Below, piece after piece: positions 4,655 to 7,068 of a stretch of 7,068 nucleotides of DNA. Location: NCBI GenBank assembly GCA_026984895.1, contig JALSRF010000478.1, positions 1 to 7,068 on the forward strand. Direction: 5' to 3'. The position numbers were made by a program, and so were the translations under genes. How positions within the stretch are numbered: the stretch's first letter is position 1; the number at the start of each line of letters is the position of its first letter. Source of the stretch: Paracoccaceae bacterium. Its GTDB lineage: Bacteria; Pseudomonadota; Alphaproteobacteria; Rhodobacterales; Rhodobacteraceae. A model generated the notes under the pieces. It was not told the DNA's origin and did not search any database. It was given only the letters and a program-made list of their open reading frames with translations.

Positions 4655-5686
4655 CTACCCGCCGCCCGCCAGATCCGCCGCCATTTCGGCCAGTTCCGGG
4701 ATCGCCCGCCCATAGGCGCGCGCGGTTTCCGGGTTCGATGCATTCCCGTCCGCGGCCCGGCGCACCACGCCTTCGAGAATCGCGGCAAAGCGGAACAGCG
4801 AAAACACCAGATAAAACCGCCAGTTGTCGATCCGCTCCAGCCCGCGGCGCGCGCAATAGGCGGCCACATAGTCCTCTTCCGTCGGCAGGCCCAGCGCGGC
4901 GCGGTCCAGTCCGCCCAGCCCGCGCAGGGGGCCGGAATGCGACATCCGCCACTGGGCGCATTGATAGGCCAGGTCGGCCAGCGGATGGCCCAGCGTCGAA
5001 AGCTCCCAGTCGAGCAGCGCCACCACCTGCGCGCGCTCGGGATGGAAGATCATGTTGTCCAGCCGGAAATCGCCATGCACCAGGGCCGCCTGCCCGTCGT
5101 CGTGCGGCATGTTCTCGGCCAGCCAGCGCATCACCGCCAGAAGGTCGTCGCGCGGCGCGCGCGCCGCCGCCAGGTACTGCGTGCTCCAGCGCTCGACCTG
5201 GCGGGCGAAATAATTTCCGGGCCGGCCGAAATCCGAAAGCCCCGCCGCCGCCACATCCACCGAATGCAGCGCCGCCAGCGTTTCGTTCATCGCATCGTAG
5301 AGCGCACCGCGTTCGTCCGACGCCAGGCCGGGCAGCGCCGGATCCCAGAAAATCCGGCCCCGCACATGGGCCATCACGAAAAACGCCCGCCCGATCGGCG
5401 AAGCGTCGTCCTCGGCCAGCGCCAGCACCTGCGGCACCGGCACCTCGCTGGCGGCCAGCGCCCGCATCACCCGGTATTCGCGCTCGACCATATGCGCCGA
5501 TTTCAGCAGCCTGCCCGGCGGCTTGGCGCGCAGCACATGGTCGCCGCTGGCCGCGCGCAGCCGATAGGTCGGGTTGGACTGGCCGGTGGAGAACTTTTCG
5601 ACGCTCCGCAGCCCGGAAAACCCCGGCACATGGCTTTCCAGCCAGTCCGCCAGCGCCGCTTCAGTGATGCCCAGCCCCTCGATCAT
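4655..5686 (-). CDS. APH-family phosphotransferase, ACAD10/11 N-domain / LvaA-like, predicted hydroxyacyl-CoA kinase
   Basis: A 343-residue cytosolic protein with the aminoglycoside-phosphotransferase kinase fold. Residues 31-41 (KFSTGQSNPTY) form the nucleotide-binding loop, Lys55 in LRAKPPG is the probable ATP lysine, and Glu68/Glu70 are its helix partners. Residues 204-211 (HGDFRLDN) are the catalytic loop, with Asp206 as base and Asn211 as metal ligand; DWE at 226-228 binds the second metal. The GQSNPTY and DWELSTLGHPLADLAY signatures are those of the group fused to acyl-CoA dehydrogenases in ACAD10/ACAD11 and of LvaA. Those enzymes phosphorylate 4-hydroxyacyl-CoAs with ATP. Antibiotic resistance is not implied. 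The frame is open far upstream, but this only reads antisense to the dehydrogenase; Met at 5686 fits the family N-terminus, though no good Shine-Dalgarno precedes it. It is divergent from the dehydrogenase across 99 bp. Confidence 0.92.
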   Translation of the reverse strand: MIEGLGITEAALADWLESHVPGFSGLRSVEKFSTGQSNPTYRLRAASGDHVLRAKPPGRLLKSAHMVEREYRVMRALAASEVPVPQVLALAEDDASPIGRAFFVMAHVRGRIFWDPALPGLASDERGALYDAMNETLAALHSVDVAAAGLSDFGRPGNYFARQVERWSTQYLAAARAPRDDLLAVMRWLAENMPHDDGQAALVHGDFRLDNMIFHPERAQVVALLDWELSTLGHPLADLAYQCAQWRMSHSGPLRGLGGLDRAALGLPTEEDYVAAYCARRGLERIDNWRFYLVFSLFRFAAILEGVVRRAADGNASNPETARAYGRAIPELAEMAADLAGGG

Positions 5687-5728
5687 GGGCCAAGCTTGCG
5701 AAAATCTCCGCCCCGGCGCAATGGCCGA

Positions 5729-5757
5729 TTGACACCGCGCCGCGCCCGGCGTTTCGT
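5729..5757 (+). promoter_or_regulatory. Candidate promoter of the acyl-CoA dehydrogenase gene
   Basis: A perfect TTGACA (5729-5734) is followed after 17 bp by TTTCGT (5752-5757, three of six matches). Transcription would start near 5764 and give a leader of about 22 nt that includes the Shine-Dalgarno GGAGGAGG. A good -35 with a weak -10 is common in GC-rich alphaproteobacteria. I find no equally good promoter for the divergent kinase in the same 99 bp. Confidence 0.5.
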
Positions 5758-5785
5758 GGCCCGACAAGCGAAGGAGGAGGCAACC

Positions 5786-7027
5786 ATGACCCGCATGGCC
5801 CTGGGAATGAGTGATCGGCTCGTCCCGATTCACCGAGCCGTCACCGACATGATCCGCGACGAGATCGCGCCGCTCGACGAAGAATTCCTGGCCGAGGTCG
5901 ACATCGGCGACCGCTGGAGCTTCACCGCGCGCCAGACGGAAATCCTCGAAACCCTCAAGGCGCGGGCGCGCGAACGCGGGCTGTGGAACTTCTTCCTGAC
6001 CGGCGAGGATGGCGACGGGCCGGGGCTGAGCACGGTGGAATACGCCTATCTGGCCGAGGAAATGGGAAAATCCCACCTGGCGCCCGAGGTGTTCAACTGC
6101 AACGCCCCCGATACCGGCAACATGGAAGTGTTTGCGCGCTACGGCTCGAAAGCGATGAAAGAGCGCTGGCTGAAGCCGCTGCTGGCGGGCGAAATCCGCT
6201 CGGCCTACCTGATGACCGAACCCGACGTGGCCTCGTCGGATGCCACCAACATCGCCATGTCCTGCGTGCGCGACGGCGACGACTATGTGCTGAACGGCGA
6301 AAAATGGTGGGCCACCGGGGCGGGCGACCCGCGCTGCGCGGTCTATATCGTGATGGTGAAGACGGGCGACGACGACACGCCCCGCCACCAGCGCCATTCG
6401 ATGATCGTGGTGCCCGCCGATACGCCGGGGATCGAAAAGCTGCGCGCGATGCGCGTCTACGGCCACGACGACGCCCCGCACGGCCACATGCACCTGCGCC
6501 TTGCCGACGTGCGGGTGCCGGCGCAAAACATGCTGCTGGGCGAAGGACGCGGCTTCGAGATCGCGCAGGGGCGGCTCGGGCCCGGGCGCATCCACCACTG
6601 CATGCGCGCCATCGGCATGGCCGAAAAGGCGCTGGAACTGCTCTGCCGCCGGTCGCTCTCGCGCGAGGCCTTCGGCAAGCCGCTGGCGCAGCTTGGCGAA
6701 AACCACGACATCGTCGCGCGCGCGCGCATGGACATCGAACAGGCGCGGCTGCTGTGCCTGAAGGCGGCCTGGATGATGGACCGGGGCGACGCGCGCGCCG
6801 CCGCGCCCTGGATCAGCATGATCAAGGTCGAAGCGCCGCGCATGGCGCTGGAGGTGACCGATCAGGCGGTGCAGATGTTCGGCGGCGCCGGGATCAGCCA
6901 GGACACGCCGCTGGCGCGCCAGTGGACGGCGCTGCGCACGCTGCGCCTGGCCGACGGACCGGACGCGGTGCACCGCCGTCAGGTAGCGCGGGCCGAATTG
7001 CGCCGCTACAGCCAGGAGCGGCTGTGA
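5786..7027 (+). CDS. Acyl-CoA dehydrogenase, ACAD11/LvaC-like
   Basis: A 413-residue flavoenzyme of normal family length. The helical N-domain covers about 1-135, the beta domain 140-250 and the C-terminal helical domain 255-410. YLMTEPDVASSDATN (141-155) is the FAD/substrate signature, and NGEKWWATGAG (170-180) lines the flavin. RLGPGRIHHCMRAIG, REAFGKPL (293-300) and QMFGGAGIS (363-371) are FAD and dimer contacts. The C-terminal RLADGPDAVH puts Asp390 where medium-chain enzymes have the catalytic Glu of YEGTxxIQ; the same ADGPD string is, as I recall, typical of ACAD10/11 and LvaC relatives. Beside the kinase gene, the likely role is to process phosphorylated 4-hydroxyacyl-CoA, but simple dehydrogenation of a branched or long-chain acyl-CoA remains possible. 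The start is fixed by GGAGGAGG about 5 nt upstream; Met4 and Met8 are poorer. The stop overlaps a GTG start at 7024. Confidence 0.95.
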   Translation: MTRMALGMSDRLVPIHRAVTDMIRDEIAPLDEEFLAEVDIGDRWSFTARQTEILETLKARARERGLWNFFLTGEDGDGPGLSTVEYAYLAEEMGKSHLAPEVFNCNAPDTGNMEVFARYGSKAMKERWLKPLLAGEIRSAYLMTEPDVASSDATNIAMSCVRDGDDYVLNGEKWWATGAGDPRCAVYIVMVKTGDDDTPRHQRHSMIVVPADTPGIEKLRAMRVYGHDDAPHGHMHLRLADVRVPAQNMLLGEGRGFEIAQGRLGPGRIHHCMRAIGMAEKALELLCRRSLSREAFGKPLAQLGENHDIVARARMDIEQARLLCLKAAWMMDRGDARAAAPWISMIKVEAPRMALEVTDQAVQMFGGAGISQDTPLARQWTALRTLRLADGPDAVHRRQVARAELRRYSQERL

Positions 7028-7068
7028 ACCTGGCGCACGATCCGCAAGGAAGCACCGCAGGGGCACGG
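7024..7068 (+). CDS. Start of a translationally coupled downstream gene, truncated
   Basis: GTG at 7024 overlaps the dehydrogenase stop in the form GTGA. AGGAG (7014-7018) lies 5 nt upstream inside the dehydrogenase coding end. Fifteen codons, (V/M)NLAHDPQGSTAGAR, stay open to the window edge. The coupling suggests the product acts with the dehydrogenase; too little is visible to name a family. Confidence 0.5.
   Translation, partial: MNLAHDPQGSTAGAR

Noticed and set aside
4655..5686. Kinase as an aminoglycoside-resistance gene
   Set aside because: The fold is shared, but its GQSNPTY/DWELSTLGHP signatures and the acyl-CoA dehydrogenase neighbour point to acyl-CoA metabolism.
4937..5785. Long N-terminal extension of the dehydrogenase frame, antisense to the kinase
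   Set aside because: The extension has no family similarity, and a strong Shine-Dalgarno and the family N-terminus fix the start at 5786.
5687..7066. Minus-strand upstream extension of the kinase frame to about 800 residues, which could suggest a natural fusion
   Set aside because: The extra part is the antisense of the dehydrogenase, with low-complexity composition, not a dehydrogenase domain.

Overview
The window is very GC-rich and looks like a chromosomal segment of an alphaproteobacterium, most probably Rhodobacteraceae (roseobacter/rhodobacter group). The reasons are a small GapR/DUF2312 nucleoid protein, a roseobacter-style fused Fe(3+) ABC permease, the tRNA-Thr(UGU) sequence, and a gene-end motif (GCCTCCGGCGGGGATATTT) that I remember as recurrent in that family. 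The family name is inference from gene content, not from a search.

Layout. Positions 1-273 (-) hold the N-terminal part of a membrane-anchored M16-type zinc peptidase that runs off the left edge. Positions 274-848 are about 575 bp without a convincing gene, but contain a perfect 14-bp palindrome, a spaced 10-bp direct repeat, a terminator-like hairpin and a hairpin overlapping a 14-codon mini-ORF. Positions 849-924 (-) are tRNA-Thr(UGU) with encoded CCA, preceded on its own strand by a 7-bp tandem repeat. Positions 1023-2717 (-) encode a two-domain iron(III)-type ABC permease with no partner subunits in view. Its 241-bp divergent spacer carries a 12/14-bp minisatellite. Positions 2959-3840 (+) encode a sulfotransferase-like protein that appears to have lost its PAPS-binding residues. 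It converges, 2 bp apart, on gapR (3843-4100, -). Positions 4345-4560 (+) encode a 71-aa protein with two membrane segments. A strong hairpin plus the gene-end motif (4602-4645) separates it from the last block.

The last block is a divergent pair: an APH-fold phosphotransferase (4655-5686, -) and an acyl-CoA dehydrogenase (5786-7027, +). A further gene appears to start by GTGA overlap at 7024. The two proteins correspond to the two halves of human ACAD10/ACAD11 and to the LvaA/LvaC type of bacterial pair. In those systems the kinase phosphorylates a 4-hydroxyacyl-CoA and the dehydrogenase-fold partner removes the phosphate, which feeds the product into beta-oxidation. This is the best-supported functional unit in the window, although the substrate here is not known.

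I see no CRISPR array, insertion sequence, phage gene or defence system. The least explained items are the degenerate sulfotransferase-like gene beside the minisatellite and the structured gene-poor stretch at 274-848.
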